From Palsa-461 sp036844945 (GTDB taxonomy: Bacteria; Actinomycetota; Acidimicrobiia; Acidimicrobiales; RAAP-2): DNA of 62,619 nt. Below the pieces are notes generated by a model that saw only the letters and a list, made by a program, of their open reading frames with translations, ran no database searches and had not been told where the DNA came from. Positions 45,131-52,712 of the stretch are shown piece by piece. The translations under genes and the position numbers were made by a program. Each line of letters opens with the position of its first letter. Positions within the stretch are counted from its first letter, which is position 1. The stretch spans positions 1 to 62,619 of the forward strand of contig DAIUEV010000016.1 in assembly GCA_036844945.1 (NCBI GenBank). The letters are read 5' to 3'.

Positions 45131-46978
45131 CTACGCCGCCCGGCGCTCGTGGGCGCGGCGGGGCCGGCCGAGCAGGCCCGGGCGCCCGGGGGCGAGATAG
45201 CGGCCGAGGACCGGGAGCTCCCAGAACGACTCGGCCTTCGCCACCGCCAGGCCGACCGAGGCCAGGTGTTCCACCGTGCCGTAGACGAGGTAGCGCCCGA
45301 CCCACTCGGGGTCGTACTTGGCGGTGAAGCGCCACAGCGACTCGATCTGCATCGAGCGGCTGAGCTTGGTGAAGACGAACCGCACCAGACCGGCGGCCCG
45401 CATCGGGTGCTCGCCGGCGAGCACCGCCCGCATGGCGGCGAAGTTGAGGCCGAGGGCGGTCATGTGCCGCCCGCGCAGGTGCTCGATGGTGGAGACGATC
45501 AGGAAGTCGATGAGGCCGTTCGGATGCTCGCCCTGGTCCCGGCGCATGAGGTCGAGCGAGTAGCCGTCGATCGAGGGGGCGGGCACGAACTGGCAGAACG
45601 CGACCGGCGCGCCCTGTCGGTCGGTCGCGACCGCGAGCAGCAGGTCGGCGTCGCGGGGGTCGAAGAGCCGGCCGAGCGTCATGGAGAAGCCGCGCTCGTC
45701 CTCACCCCGGCGGCTCTCGGCCATGAGCACGCCGAGCGACTCGGCGAGTTCCTCGTCGAGGTGACGGGGGTCGTGGAAGGAGACCTCGTAGCCGTAGCGG
45801 GCGATGCGGTTGACCGCCTGGCGGAGCCCCTTCTTGTGCCCCCCGGCGAGGTCGAAGTCGGCCAGCCGCACGACCGCCTCGTCGCCGATGTAGAGCGACC
45901 GCATCCCGGCCGCCCGGTAGACCGGCAGCCACGACGCGTCGGCCCCGAGCACGGCCACGATCCACCCGTGGCCGTCGGCGAAGCGGGCGAACTCCGCCCA
46001 CGCCTCGGCCCGCTCGGCCGTCGGCCCGATGGGGTCCGGCGAGACGACGCAGACCCCGCCGTGCACCGCGTAGGTGATCAGCGTCTCGCCGCTGAAGTGG
46101 TGGGCCTTGTCGTAGCGCAGCGCGAAGTAGTCGAGGGTTCCCCCGCCGTGGAGCACCACCAGGCGTCGGGCCTCGTCGTGCGATCGCTGGCTGGCCTTCG
46201 ACCGCCGGTCGACCAGCGGGCGGGAGATCACGAGCACCGCGCACACCGCCAGCGCGAGGCCCACGCCGAGCAGCGTGGGCGCGAGGAACCGGTTGGCCCG
46301 GGCCGTGAAGGCGACGGTCTGGACCCCGATCATCCGTTCGGCCACGCCGAGCAGCGCGTCGTGGAGGGGAAGGCCGCGCCCGTCGCGGTCGAAGGCGAGG
46401 AAGACCTCGATCGACAGCGTGCTCGTGACGATGGTGGCGAGCAGGCCGCCGAGGAGCAGCAGCGCGCCGGAGCGCCGAGCCCCGCGTTCGGCCGAGGCGA
46501 CGAAGGCCCCGCGGCGCGCCACGAGCACCGCCACCAACGCGAGGCTCAGCCCGCACTGGACCGAGTCGATCCCGCGGGCGAGGTGGAGGACGGCGGCGAC
46601 GAGCAGGGTCACGACGGCGAGCACCCAGGCCTGGCGCTGGCCGCGCCGCAATCCCGGTGCGAGCGCGAGCAGGACCAGGCCGCACAGCGCGAGCAGGACC
46701 GCCGCGACCTGGGCCACCACGAGCGGCGCGAAGCGCAACAGGAAGGTCAGTTGATGGCGCGACGGCGGGAGCACCGCAGTGACGAGGTCGAAGACTCCGA
46801 TCAGCCCAAGGCCGAGCGCGCTCAGGCGACGAAGCCGCTGCAGGCGGGCGACTGGGGCGAGGAGATCGGTCGGGGTCGGGGTCAACGCGAGCAGGAAGAT
46901 CGGTCCGTGGCCGCGGCGTGAGGGCGCTGCCGGCGGTGGGGGTGCGCCGTCACGGGGGGACGGACCACTACTCCCCAA
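45131..46978 (-). CDS. DUF2156 / phosphatidylglycerol lysyltransferase-like membrane protein
   Basis: The roughly 615-residue protein has about six N-terminal membrane helices and a C-terminal DUF2156 double-GNAT-like domain (ALRYDKAHHFSGETLITYAV, VCVVSPDPIGP, GHKKGLRQAVNRIARYGYEV, VAFCQFVPAPSIDGYSLDLM, LGLNFAAMRAVL). This domain is shared with MprF and LysX, which attach lysine to phosphatidylglycerol. There are fewer helices than in full MprF, and no lysyl-tRNA synthetase domain. The start is uncertain: TTG 46978 overlaps a TAGATT -10-like sequence, so the true start may lie a few codons inside. Confidence 0.8.
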   Translation of the reverse strand: MGSSGPSPRDGAPPPPAAPSRRGHGPIFLLALTPTPTDLLAPVARLQRLRRLSALGLGLIGVFDLVTAVLPPSRHQLTFLLRFAPLVVAQVAAVLLALCGLVLLALAPGLRRGQRQAWVLAVVTLLVAAVLHLARGIDSVQCGLSLALVAVLVARRGAFVASAERGARRSGALLLLGGLLATIVTSTLSIEVFLAFDRDGRGLPLHDALLGVAERMIGVQTVAFTARANRFLAPTLLGVGLALAVCAVLVISRPLVDRRSKASQRSHDEARRLVVLHGGGTLDYFALRYDKAHHFSGETLITYAVHGGVCVVSPDPIGPTAERAEAWAEFARFADGHGWIVAVLGADASWLPVYRAAGMRSLYIGDEAVVRLADFDLAGGHKKGLRQAVNRIARYGYEVSFHDPRHLDEELAESLGVLMAESRRGEDERGFSMTLGRLFDPRDADLLLAVATDRQGAPVAFCQFVPAPSIDGYSLDLMRRDQGEHPNGLIDFLIVSTIEHLRGRHMTALGLNFAAMRAVLAGEHPMRAAGLVRFVFTKLSRSMQIESLWRFTAKYDPEWVGRYLVYGTVEHLASVGLAVAKAESFWELPVLGRYLAPGRPGLLGRPRRAHERRAA

Positions 46979-47040
46979 TCTAGTCGCCCACGCGCGGCCC
47001 GGTCGTGGGTCGTTTTCGCCGGTCCTGCTTGACTGACAGG

Positions 47041-47271
47041 GTGCCGGGCTGGGCCATCACGCTCTACGGAGTCTGTGCCGTCTCCTTCATGATGGCGATG
47101 TACGCCCTGGAGCGCCGAAACCCACGGTTTATCCTCGCCTTTGCCGGCGGATGCCTCCTCTCCAGTGCCTACGGCTTCCTTGCCGGAGCGTGGCCCTTCG
47201 GGGTGGTCGAGGTCATCTGGTCCGGAATCGCCTTCCGGCGTTGGCGTCGCGCCGATGCACTCCGGCCGTGA
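47041..47271 (+). CDS. Small membrane protein, function unknown
   Basis: The 76-residue protein has two to three short hydrophobic segments (AITLYGVCAVSFMMAMYAL, FILAFAGGCLLSSAYGFLAG, FGVVEVIWSGIAF) and ends in a basic tail RRWRRADALRP. The layout resembles small single-domain membrane proteins found near transport genes, but I cannot name a family with confidence. GTG 47041 is the likely start; it is divergent from the DUF2156 gene. A longer start at 47005 is possible. Confidence 0.5.
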   Translation: MPGWAITLYGVCAVSFMMAMYALERRNPRFILAFAGGCLLSSAYGFLAGAWPFGVVEVIWSGIAFRRWRRADALRP

Positions 47272-47356
47272 GCACCGACCCCCGGGATCGTGGCGGTTGC
47301 ACGAGCGTTCGCTCGGCGCTCGTTAGCATCGGGCTCCTCGCAGGGCCGGCCAAGGG

Positions 47357-48430
47357 GTGAGGGTGGACGCAGATCTGGCAGCGATCGACATCAGCGGGAC
47401 GGCTCAGAAGCAGTCCTGGGACGAGGACGTGTTGCCCCCCGTCGAGGACCTCGGTCAGGGCCTCTGGTCGGTGCCGGTCCCGATGCCCCAGAGCTCGCTC
47501 CGCTACGTCCTCGTGTACCTGCTCGAGCGGCCCGACGGCGTGACGATGATCGACGCCGGCTGGGACACCGAAGAGGCGTGGTCGGCGCTCAACGCCGGGC
47601 TCGGGAAGGCCGGGTATGTCATCGGCGACGTGCGCTCGGTGCTCGTCACCCACATCCACCCCGACCATTTCGGCCTGGCCGGACGGGTGCGCGAGGCCTC
47701 GGGCGGCACGGTGGCGCTGCACCCGGCCGACGCCGCGCTCCTGCCCCAGCGCTACGTGCAGATGGACGACCTGTTGACCCTCATGCGGACCCACCTGCTC
47801 CGCTGCGGCGTCCCCAACGACGGGCTCGACACCATGCGCGGCGCGTCGATGCCGGTGCGCGGGTTCGTCTCGGCGGCCGAGCCGGACGTCCTGCTGGAGG
47901 ACGGGGAGCGGCCGGACGTGCCGGGCTGGGACCTCACCGCCATCTGGACCCCGGGGCACTCGCCGGGCCACCTGTGCTTCTACGACGGCGGGCGCCGGCT
48001 GCTGCTCTCGGGCGACCACGTGCTCCCGAGGATCACCCCGAACATCTCGTTCCACCCCCAGCAGACACCGAACCCCCTCGCCGATTTCCTCGACGCGCTG
48101 GAGAAGGTGGCCGCCCTCGACGTGGGCGAGGTGCTGCCGGCCCACGAGTACCGGTTCCGCAACCTGGCCGCTCGGATCACCCAGCTGCGCAACCACCACG
48201 AGCACCGGTTCGCCGAGATCCGCAGCGCGCTCTCTCGCGCGCCGGGGTCGACCGCCTGGGACGTGGCGATCGAGCTCACCTGGAGCCGGCCCTGGGACGA
48301 GATCCCCTTCTGGATGCAGCGGGCGGCGCTGGGCGAGACCCTCGCACATCTCATCGTGCTCGAGACCCGCGGCGAGGCGCGCCACGGTGAGGGGCTCCCG
48401 GAGCGCTGGGAGCTTCGCGCCGCGTCCTGA
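47357..48430 (+). CDS. Metallo-beta-lactamase fold hydrolase
   Basis: The 357-residue protein has the MBL metal motif VLVTHIHPDHFGLAGRV (HxHxDH), GHSPGHLCFYDGGRRLLLSGDHVLP with further metal ligands, and an EVLPAHEYRF ligand. It belongs to the glyoxalase II/lactonase-like branch. A C-terminal helical extension of about 100 residues (TQLRNHHEHRFAEIRSAL) is typical of actinobacterial members. TAGCAT lies about 25 nt upstream of GTG 47357. GTG 47363 is an alternative start. The substrate is unknown. Confidence 0.88.
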   Translation: MRVDADLAAIDISGTAQKQSWDEDVLPPVEDLGQGLWSVPVPMPQSSLRYVLVYLLERPDGVTMIDAGWDTEEAWSALNAGLGKAGYVIGDVRSVLVTHIHPDHFGLAGRVREASGGTVALHPADAALLPQRYVQMDDLLTLMRTHLLRCGVPNDGLDTMRGASMPVRGFVSAAEPDVLLEDGERPDVPGWDLTAIWTPGHSPGHLCFYDGGRRLLLSGDHVLPRITPNISFHPQQTPNPLADFLDALEKVAALDVGEVLPAHEYRFRNLAARITQLRNHHEHRFAEIRSALSRAPGSTAWDVAIELTWSRPWDEIPFWMQRAALGETLAHLIVLETRGEARHGEGLPERWELRAAS

Positions 48431-48439
48431 GCCGGTGGT

Positions 48440-49111
48440 TCAGAGGTTGGTGACGTAGGCGAACGCGAAGCCGTCGTAGCCCTTCGAGCCCACCGTCTGC
48501 ACCGCGGTCACCTCCACCCGCTTCTCGGTGCTCGCGTAGTCCATGAACTGGCGCATGCCGAGGACCTGCGCGTCCTTGGTCTCGGCGTCGATCAACCCCC
48601 CGTTGCGCACGACGTTGTCGACGACGATGACCGTTCCGACCTTCGACAGGCTGAGCGACCACTCGAAGTAGGCGCGGGTGTTCTCCTTGTCGGCGTCGAT
48701 GAAGACGAAGTCGAAGGGGCCGGCCCCCGCGGCGGCGAGCTCCTTCAGGCTGTCCAGCGCCGGGGCGACCCTGATCTCGACGCGGTCGCCGACGCCGGCC
48801 CGGTCGAGGTTGGACCGCGCCACCTCGGCGTGCTTCGGCGCGGCCTCCAGGGTGACCAGCCGCCCGCCCGCCGGGAGCGCGCGGGCCATCCAGATCGCGC
48901 TGTAGCCGCCGAGCGTCCCGATCTCGAGCACCGAGGATGCCCCGAGCGAACGGATCAGAAGGTGCAGCAGCTTCCCCTGGTTCGGCGCCACCGCGATCGG
49001 GGGGAGGCCCGCCTCCCGGCTGGACTCGAGCGCCGCCTCGAGGTCGGGGTCGGACCCCAACAGGAGATCGCAGATGTACTCGTCGACTGCAGCCCAGGGT
49101 TGGTCGGCCAT
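48440..49111 (-). CDS. O-methyltransferase, class I SAM-dependent (COMT/family 3)
   Basis: The 223-residue protein has the SAM motif VLEIGTLGGYSAIWMARAL, LVTLEAAPKHAEVARSNL (acidic ribose contact), FDFVFIDADKENTRAYFEW with the metal-binding Asp, and VIVVDNVVRNGGL. This is the metal-dependent caffeoyl-CoA/catechol O-methyltransferase family. It probably methylates a catechol-like or other hydroxylated compound. ATG 49111 is preceded by TAGGGT 7 nt upstream, a leaderless arrangement. It is convergent with the MBL gene. Confidence 0.92.
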   Translation of the reverse strand: MADQPWAAVDEYICDLLLGSDPDLEAALESSREAGLPPIAVAPNQGKLLHLLIRSLGASSVLEIGTLGGYSAIWMARALPAGGRLVTLEAAPKHAEVARSNLDRAGVGDRVEIRVAPALDSLKELAAAGAGPFDFVFIDADKENTRAYFEWSLSLSKVGTVIVVDNVVRNGGLIDAETKDAQVLGMRQFMDYASTEKRVEVTAVQTVGSKGYDGFAFAYVTNL

Positions 49112-49155
49112 GCGGTTCACCCTATCCGGCGCCCTTCCGGGCGCCGGGCGTCGGC

Positions 49156-49548
49156 TCAGGAGCTCAGGCGGGCGTCGGCCGAGACGGTGCCGAGGTGACT
49201 GAGCGCGGCCTCGACGAAGTCGGGGCGGCCGAGGTCGGTGGACTCCGCGCCCCGGGCGATGAGGCCGTGCAGGTACACGCAGAGGCTCTCCACCGCCAGC
49301 TGGTCGTCGGCGATCACGAGCGGGACCGGCTCGCTCGAGCGCTCGAGCGCCGAGACGTCGAGCAGCGCACGGCGGAGAGCCAGCAGGGCCCGCGGCACGG
49401 TGCCGAGCTCGACGCCGGATCGGCGGAGCCACACGCTCACCTCGAGCTCCAGGTTCAGCCGGTTGCCGCGCAGGTCTTCGTCGTCGAGTCCGGCCAGACC
49501 CCTGGCCGCCAGTGCCACCAACTTGGTCGGGTTCGGCGCGCTCGCCAT
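49156..49548 (-). CDS. Hypothetical protein
   Basis: I do not recognise this 130-residue protein. It is soluble, Leu- and Ala-rich and probably all-helical, with GLAGLDDEDLRGNRLNLELE near the start and AVESLCVYLHGLIARGAE in the second half. ATG 49548 is the likely start. It is divergent from the ku gene with 70 bp between them, so they may share a regulatory region. A role next to DNA repair is only a guess. Confidence 0.45.
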   Translation of the reverse strand: MASAPNPTKLVALAARGLAGLDDEDLRGNRLNLELEVSVWLRRSGVELGTVPRALLALRRALLDVSALERSSEPVPLVIADDQLAVESLCVYLHGLIARGAESTDLGRPDFVEAALSHLGTVSADARLSS

Positions 49549-49618
49549 GAGGCCAGTGTGGCGAAAGGGTGTAACAGGATGGTGGACCCCCACCTCTGAG
49601 CTGGGTAAGACTACAAGG

Positions 49619-50527
49619 ATGGCACGAGCGATTTGGTCGGGATCACTCAGCTTTGGGCTGGTCAACGTCCCTGTCGGGCTGTTCTCGGCGACCCAGGACA
49701 AGACCATCCACTTCAACCAGGTCGAGGCGGGCACCTCGGACCGCATCCGCTACAAGAAGGTGAACGAGCGGACCGGCCGGGAGGTGGACAACGCCAAGAT
49801 CGTGAAGGGCTTCAACCTCGGTGACGGGAGCTACGTGCTGCTCACCGACGACGAGCTGGCCGCCGCCGACCCCGAGCGGTCGCGCAACATCGCCATCGTC
49901 GACTTCGTCGAGGCCGCCGAGATCGACCCGCTCCTCTACCGCAACGGCTACTACCTCGCCCCCCAGGGGGAGGGGGCCCGACAGGCCTATGCGCTCCTCA
50001 GAGAGGCGATGCTCCGCGAGTCCAAGGTCGCGGTGGCCGAGCTCGTCATGCGGAACAAGGAGTACCTGGTCACCGTCCGGCCGCATGAGAAGGACAACGT
50101 CCTCGTCATGCACACCCTCTACTACTCCGACGAGGTGCGATCACCGGAAGAGGAGCTCCCCAACCTCCCGGGCGAGGAGACCTTCACCGACCGGGAGCTC
50201 GCCATCGCCAGCCAGCTGATCGACGCCATGACCTCGCCGTGGGACCCCGAGCAGTACCACGACACCCATCGCCAGCGCGTCGAGGAGCTGGTGGCGAGCA
50301 AGCACGAGGGCCGCGAGATCGTCCTCGAGGCCCCGGCCCCGGCGCCGAAAGTGGTCGACCTCATGGCGGCGCTCGAGGCGAGCGTGAAGGCGGCGAGTGG
50401 CGCGACCGCTCCCAAGGCGCCGGCCAAGGCGGCCAAGAAGGCCGCGCCGGCCAAGGCGGCCAAGAAGGCCGCGCCGGCCAAGACCGCCGAGGCGCCGCGC
50501 CGGGCGGCCCGGCGAAAGGCGTCGTAG
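49619..50527 (+). CDS. ku: Ku protein, non-homologous end joining
   Basis: The 302-residue protein matches bacterial Ku from its start: ARAIWSGSLSFGLVNVPVGL, then IRYKKVNERTGREV, KGFNLGDGSYVLLTDDEL and PEEELPNLPGEETFTDRELA. It forms a ring-shaped homodimer on broken DNA ends and recruits the ligase LigD, which is not in this window. The last 60 residues are a Lys/Ala/Pro tail with tandem KAAKKAAPAKAAKKAAPAK units, like the DNA-binding tails of mycobacterial and streptomycete Ku. Start ATG 49619 follows AAGG. TAAGACT lies 6-7 nt upstream and may be a -10 element. Confidence 0.95.
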   Translation: MARAIWSGSLSFGLVNVPVGLFSATQDKTIHFNQVEAGTSDRIRYKKVNERTGREVDNAKIVKGFNLGDGSYVLLTDDELAAADPERSRNIAIVDFVEAAEIDPLLYRNGYYLAPQGEGARQAYALLREAMLRESKVAVAELVMRNKEYLVTVRPHEKDNVLVMHTLYYSDEVRSPEEELPNLPGEETFTDRELAIASQLIDAMTSPWDPEQYHDTHRQRVEELVASKHEGREIVLEAPAPAPKVVDLMAALEASVKAASGATAPKAPAKAAKKAAPAKAAKKAAPAKTAEAPRRAARRKAS

Positions 50528-50680
50528 CCTCGCATCAGGTGCCGGGCCGCCGAGTGCGGGCCCGGCGACGCGGCGCTGCATGCGGGCGTCGCGGCGAGAT
50601 CGGAGCACCACGGGAGGGGACCCGCGTCGGGCGCCGACAGCTTCGGCACGGGGGAGCGAGATTCGAGACAAAGGAGCGCC

Positions 50681-51088
50681 ATGGCGCGGAACCCGAGTGC
50701 CGCCAAGCCGAGGAACACCCCGGCCCAGATGCAGATCCTCCGCGACGAGGCGATCCGGTCCATCGGCGAGATGGAAGAGGCGATCCTGGCCACGCGGAAC
50801 CAGCTGAAGGTCATGGAGACCGTGATGCGGCGGGGCCGCAAGATGCTCGAGAGCGGTCGGGGCGCGAGCGAGGTGGCGAGCGTGAACCACGCGGCCGAGG
50901 CCCGGGCGGCGACCTCCGAGATCATCCGGCGCGTGCAGGGGGCCCGCCACCGGGCCCAGCAGGCGCAGTTCAAGCTGGCCGCGGCGGAGGGGGCGACGAT
51001 GGCCGAGATCGCCCGCGGCTGGGGCGTCTCCCGTCAGCTCGTGTCCCGGATGGTGAAGGAGCCGATGCCGCGGCGCCGCAAGGGCTGA
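50681..51088 (+). CDS. Small basic protein with C-terminal helix-turn-helix-like motif
   Basis: The 135-residue protein has an extended helical, possibly coiled-coil region (about residues 20-95, with IRSIGEMEEAILATRNQLKV) and a C-terminal GATMAEIARGWGVSRQLVSRM that looks like a sigma-70 region 4/HTH DNA-binding motif, ending in PRRRKG. I cannot name a family. AAAGGAG is an excellent ribosome binding site 5 nt before ATG 50681. The GNAT gene starts 4 bp after its stop, so the two are likely cotranscribed. A small DNA-binding regulator is the best guess. Confidence 0.5.
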   Translation: MARNPSAAKPRNTPAQMQILRDEAIRSIGEMEEAILATRNQLKVMETVMRRGRKMLESGRGASEVASVNHAAEARAATSEIIRRVQGARHRAQQAQFKLAAAEGATMAEIARGWGVSRQLVSRMVKEPMPRRRKG

Positions 51089-51092
51089 CGGG

Positions 51093-51584
51093 TTGGCGGT
51101 GATCCGGCCCGCCCGCCCCGAGGACTTCGCGGTCATGGCGGAGATCGAGCGGGGATCGGGGGGCCGGTTCGAGGCGATCGGGATCCATCTCGACGCCCCG
51201 ACCGCCGTGGCCGAGCGCGGCGAGATCCCGTTGGCCGCGTTCGTCGCCGGCGAGCCGCCGGTCGGCTTCGTGTGGCTCACCCTCGTGTGCGGCCGCGCCC
51301 ACGTCGAGGAGATCGCCACCCTCACGGCGGAGGGCCGTCAGGGCATCGGGCGGGCCCTGCTCGAGGCGGCCTGCGAGTGGGCCGCCGACGCCGGGTACCC
51401 GGAGGTGACCCTGTGCACCTTCCGCGACGTCCCCTGGAACGGCCCCTTCTACCGCTCGGCCGGCTTCGTCGAGCTCCCGCCGGCGGACTGGTGCCCCGAG
51501 CTGGCCGAGCTCCGGGCCACCGAGCGGGCCCACGGCCTCGACGACGCCGGTGCCAGGGTCGTCATGGTGCGTTCCCTCCGGTGA
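51093..51584 (+). CDS. GNAT family N-acetyltransferase
   Basis: The 163-residue protein begins VIRPARPEDFAVMAEIE and has ATLTAEGRQGIGRALLEAA (acetyl-CoA motif) and VPWNGPFYRSAGF, all typical of GNAT enzymes. TTG 51093 or GTG 51099 is the start. It follows the HTH-like gene by 4 bp. Its end overlaps the convergent tag gene by 23 nt. The acceptor substrate is unknown. Confidence 0.85.
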   Translation: MAVIRPARPEDFAVMAEIERGSGGRFEAIGIHLDAPTAVAERGEIPLAAFVAGEPPVGFVWLTLVCGRAHVEEIATLTAEGRQGIGRALLEAACEWAADAGYPEVTLCTFRDVPWNGPFYRSAGFVELPPADWCPELAELRATERAHGLDDAGARVVMVRSLR

Positions 51585-52155
51585 GCTCGGGCCAGCGGAA
51601 GCACGAGGTGAGGTGGTCGTTCACCAGCCCCGCCGCCTGGAGGTGGGCGTAGCACGTGACGGGGCCGACGAAGCGGAAGCCCCGCCCCCGGAGGTCCTTG
51701 CTGAGGCGCCGCGACAGCTCGGTCTCGGCCGGGATCTCGGCGGTGTCCGTCCAGGCGTTGACCACCGGCCGGCCGTCGACGAAATCCCACAGGTAGGCGT
51801 CGAAGCTGCCTTCGGCCTCCTGCAGCATGAGCAGCGCCCGGGCGTTGGCCACCGTCGACTCGACCTTGGCCCGGTTGCGGATGATGCCGGGGTCGGCCAG
51901 CCGCTCTTCGACCTGGCGGGGCGTGAGCCGGGCGACCCGCTCGGGGTCGAAGTCGCAGAAGGCCCGGCGATAGCCGTCGCGGCGGCGCAGGACGGTGAGC
52001 CAGCTGAGGCCGGCCTGGGCCGCCTCGAGGACGAGGAACTCGAAGTGCCGGCGGTCGTCGTGGACGGGCACCCCCCACTCTTCGTCGTGATACGGGGTCA
52101 GATACTCGCCCGTCGCCCACGCACAGCGCGACCGGTCGTCATCGGGGGTTGCCAT
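51562..52155 (-). CDS. tag: DNA-3-methyladenine glycosylase I
   Basis: The 197-residue protein follows E. coli Tag along its whole length: RCAWATGEYLTPYHDEEWG, HFEFLVLEAAQAGLSWLTVL, GIIRNRAKVESTVANARA, GFRFVGPVTCYAHLQAAGLV and NDHLTSCF. The four zinc ligands of Tag (two Cys, two His) are all kept. It removes 3-methyladenine from alkylated DNA at the start of base excision repair. ATG 52155 is the start. Helically phased G-tracts lie from about 42 to 130 bp upstream. It is one of two DNA repair genes in this part, with ku. Confidence 0.93.
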   Translation of the reverse strand: MATPDDDRSRCAWATGEYLTPYHDEEWGVPVHDDRRHFEFLVLEAAQAGLSWLTVLRRRDGYRRAFCDFDPERVARLTPRQVEERLADPGIIRNRAKVESTVANARALLMLQEAEGSFDAYLWDFVDGRPVVNAWTDTAEIPAETELSRRLSKDLRGRGFRFVGPVTCYAHLQAAGLVNDHLTSCFRWPELTGGNAP

Positions 52156-52192
52156 GCCGCCCAGTGTGCCAGCGCGGTGTTCGTCGGTCGTC

Positions 52193-52288
52193 GGGGTTGG
52201 GATTCTTTTGGGGATCACTTGGGGAGTGTGTGACAGCTGTTGGGGAGGAATGGTCGCGCCTTGGGGACGACGTGACTTTTGTGGGGAG
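52193..52288 (+). repeat. Helically phased TTGGGGA repeats upstream of tag
   Basis: G-tracts in TTGGG(G)A contexts start at 52199, 52210, 52221, 52242, 52263 and 52283. The spacings are 11, 11, 21, 21 and 20 bp, all near multiples of the 10.5-bp helical turn. The sequences between them are unrelated. On the tag strand the unit reads TCCCCAA. This may be a cooperative operator, a bend or a binding array for an unknown protein. Confidence 0.55.
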
Positions 52289-52339
52289 AACATCTGGATT
52301 TCGCGATCAGGACTTGACCCCGGAATTCGAAAGGCGCAC

Positions 52340-52610
52340 TCTTGGGATCAGTTCGGGTGGCTAAAGCCCGCCACAGCCCTCCGGGGGTCGCCGAAAGGTG
52401 AGTCCAAGTGGGCAAGACCGAAGAGAAGCCGTAAGGCGGATCAGAGGAGGATCCGAGGGGAAGCCGCAAGGCGGAACCAAGGACGGCCGGAGTCCCGCGA
52501 GGGAAACCGGTCGGGGCGGAGGAAAGGTGCCCGACAGGCGGCTCTGCAAGAGTCGGCTGGCTTCCCTGGAGCCGGTCGGCTTGCGCCGGGTGGGGGTTGT
52601 CCGACACGGC
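52340..52610 (+). ncRNA. Candidate structured RNA with serial GNRA hairpins, possibly HEARO/omega-RNA-like
   Basis: Hairpins follow one another on the plus strand. GTGGC/GCCAC (52357-52374). CGCC-GAAA-GGTG (52389-52400). GCC-GTAA-GGC (52428-52437). CGGATC/GATCCG (52437-52455). GCC-GCAA-GGC (52463-52472). CGGCCGG/CCGGTCG (52484-52513) enclosing CCC-GCGA-GGG. Then CTGGCT/AGCCGG and CGGC/GCCG near 52556-52590. Four loops are GNRA only when read on this strand, which sets the orientation. The multi-hairpin style recalls HEARO RNAs, the guide RNAs of IscB nucleases, but no iscB gene follows. Ends are approximate and the family name is a guess. Confidence 0.55.
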
Positions 52611-52646
52611 CCTCACTGCGGGTTGCAGCAGATCGCCACGGGCGTG

Positions 52647-52691
52647 GCCCCGAGGAGCACGGACGGTTTCGGCCGGACGGTTACTCGGGGC
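52647..52691 (-). terminator. Stem-loop downstream of the CDF transporter gene
   Basis: GCCCCGAG (52647-52654) pairs perfectly with CTCGGGGC (52684-52691) around a 29-nt loop that can form a smaller stem. It lies 22 bp beyond the minus-strand stop at 52713. It may end the minus-strand operon or be a further domain of the adjacent structured RNA. Confidence 0.35.
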
Positions 52692-52712
52692 TGCGTCGCG
52701 TCCGGGCCCGCT

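Noticed and set aside
50400..50520. Tandem DNA repeats encoding Lys/Ala units near the end of ku.
   Set aside because: They are in frame and match the basic tails common in actinobacterial Ku proteins, so they are part of the gene and not a separate repeat element.
50681..51584. Toxin-antitoxin pair formed by the small HTH-like gene and the adjacent GNAT gene.
   Set aside because: GNAT toxins pair with ribbon-helix-helix antitoxins. This HTH protein is different, and the GNAT resembles ordinary metabolic acetyltransferases.
52193..52288. G-quadruplex from the GGGG tracts upstream of tag.
   Set aside because: Loops of 7-17 nt make a stable quadruplex unlikely. Helical phasing explains the spacing better.
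52420..52560. Resemblance of GGAGGAAAG to the conserved core of RNase P RNA.
   Set aside because: The matching second half of the core (the ACAGAA-type region) and the P4 pairing are absent, so this is not RNase P RNA.
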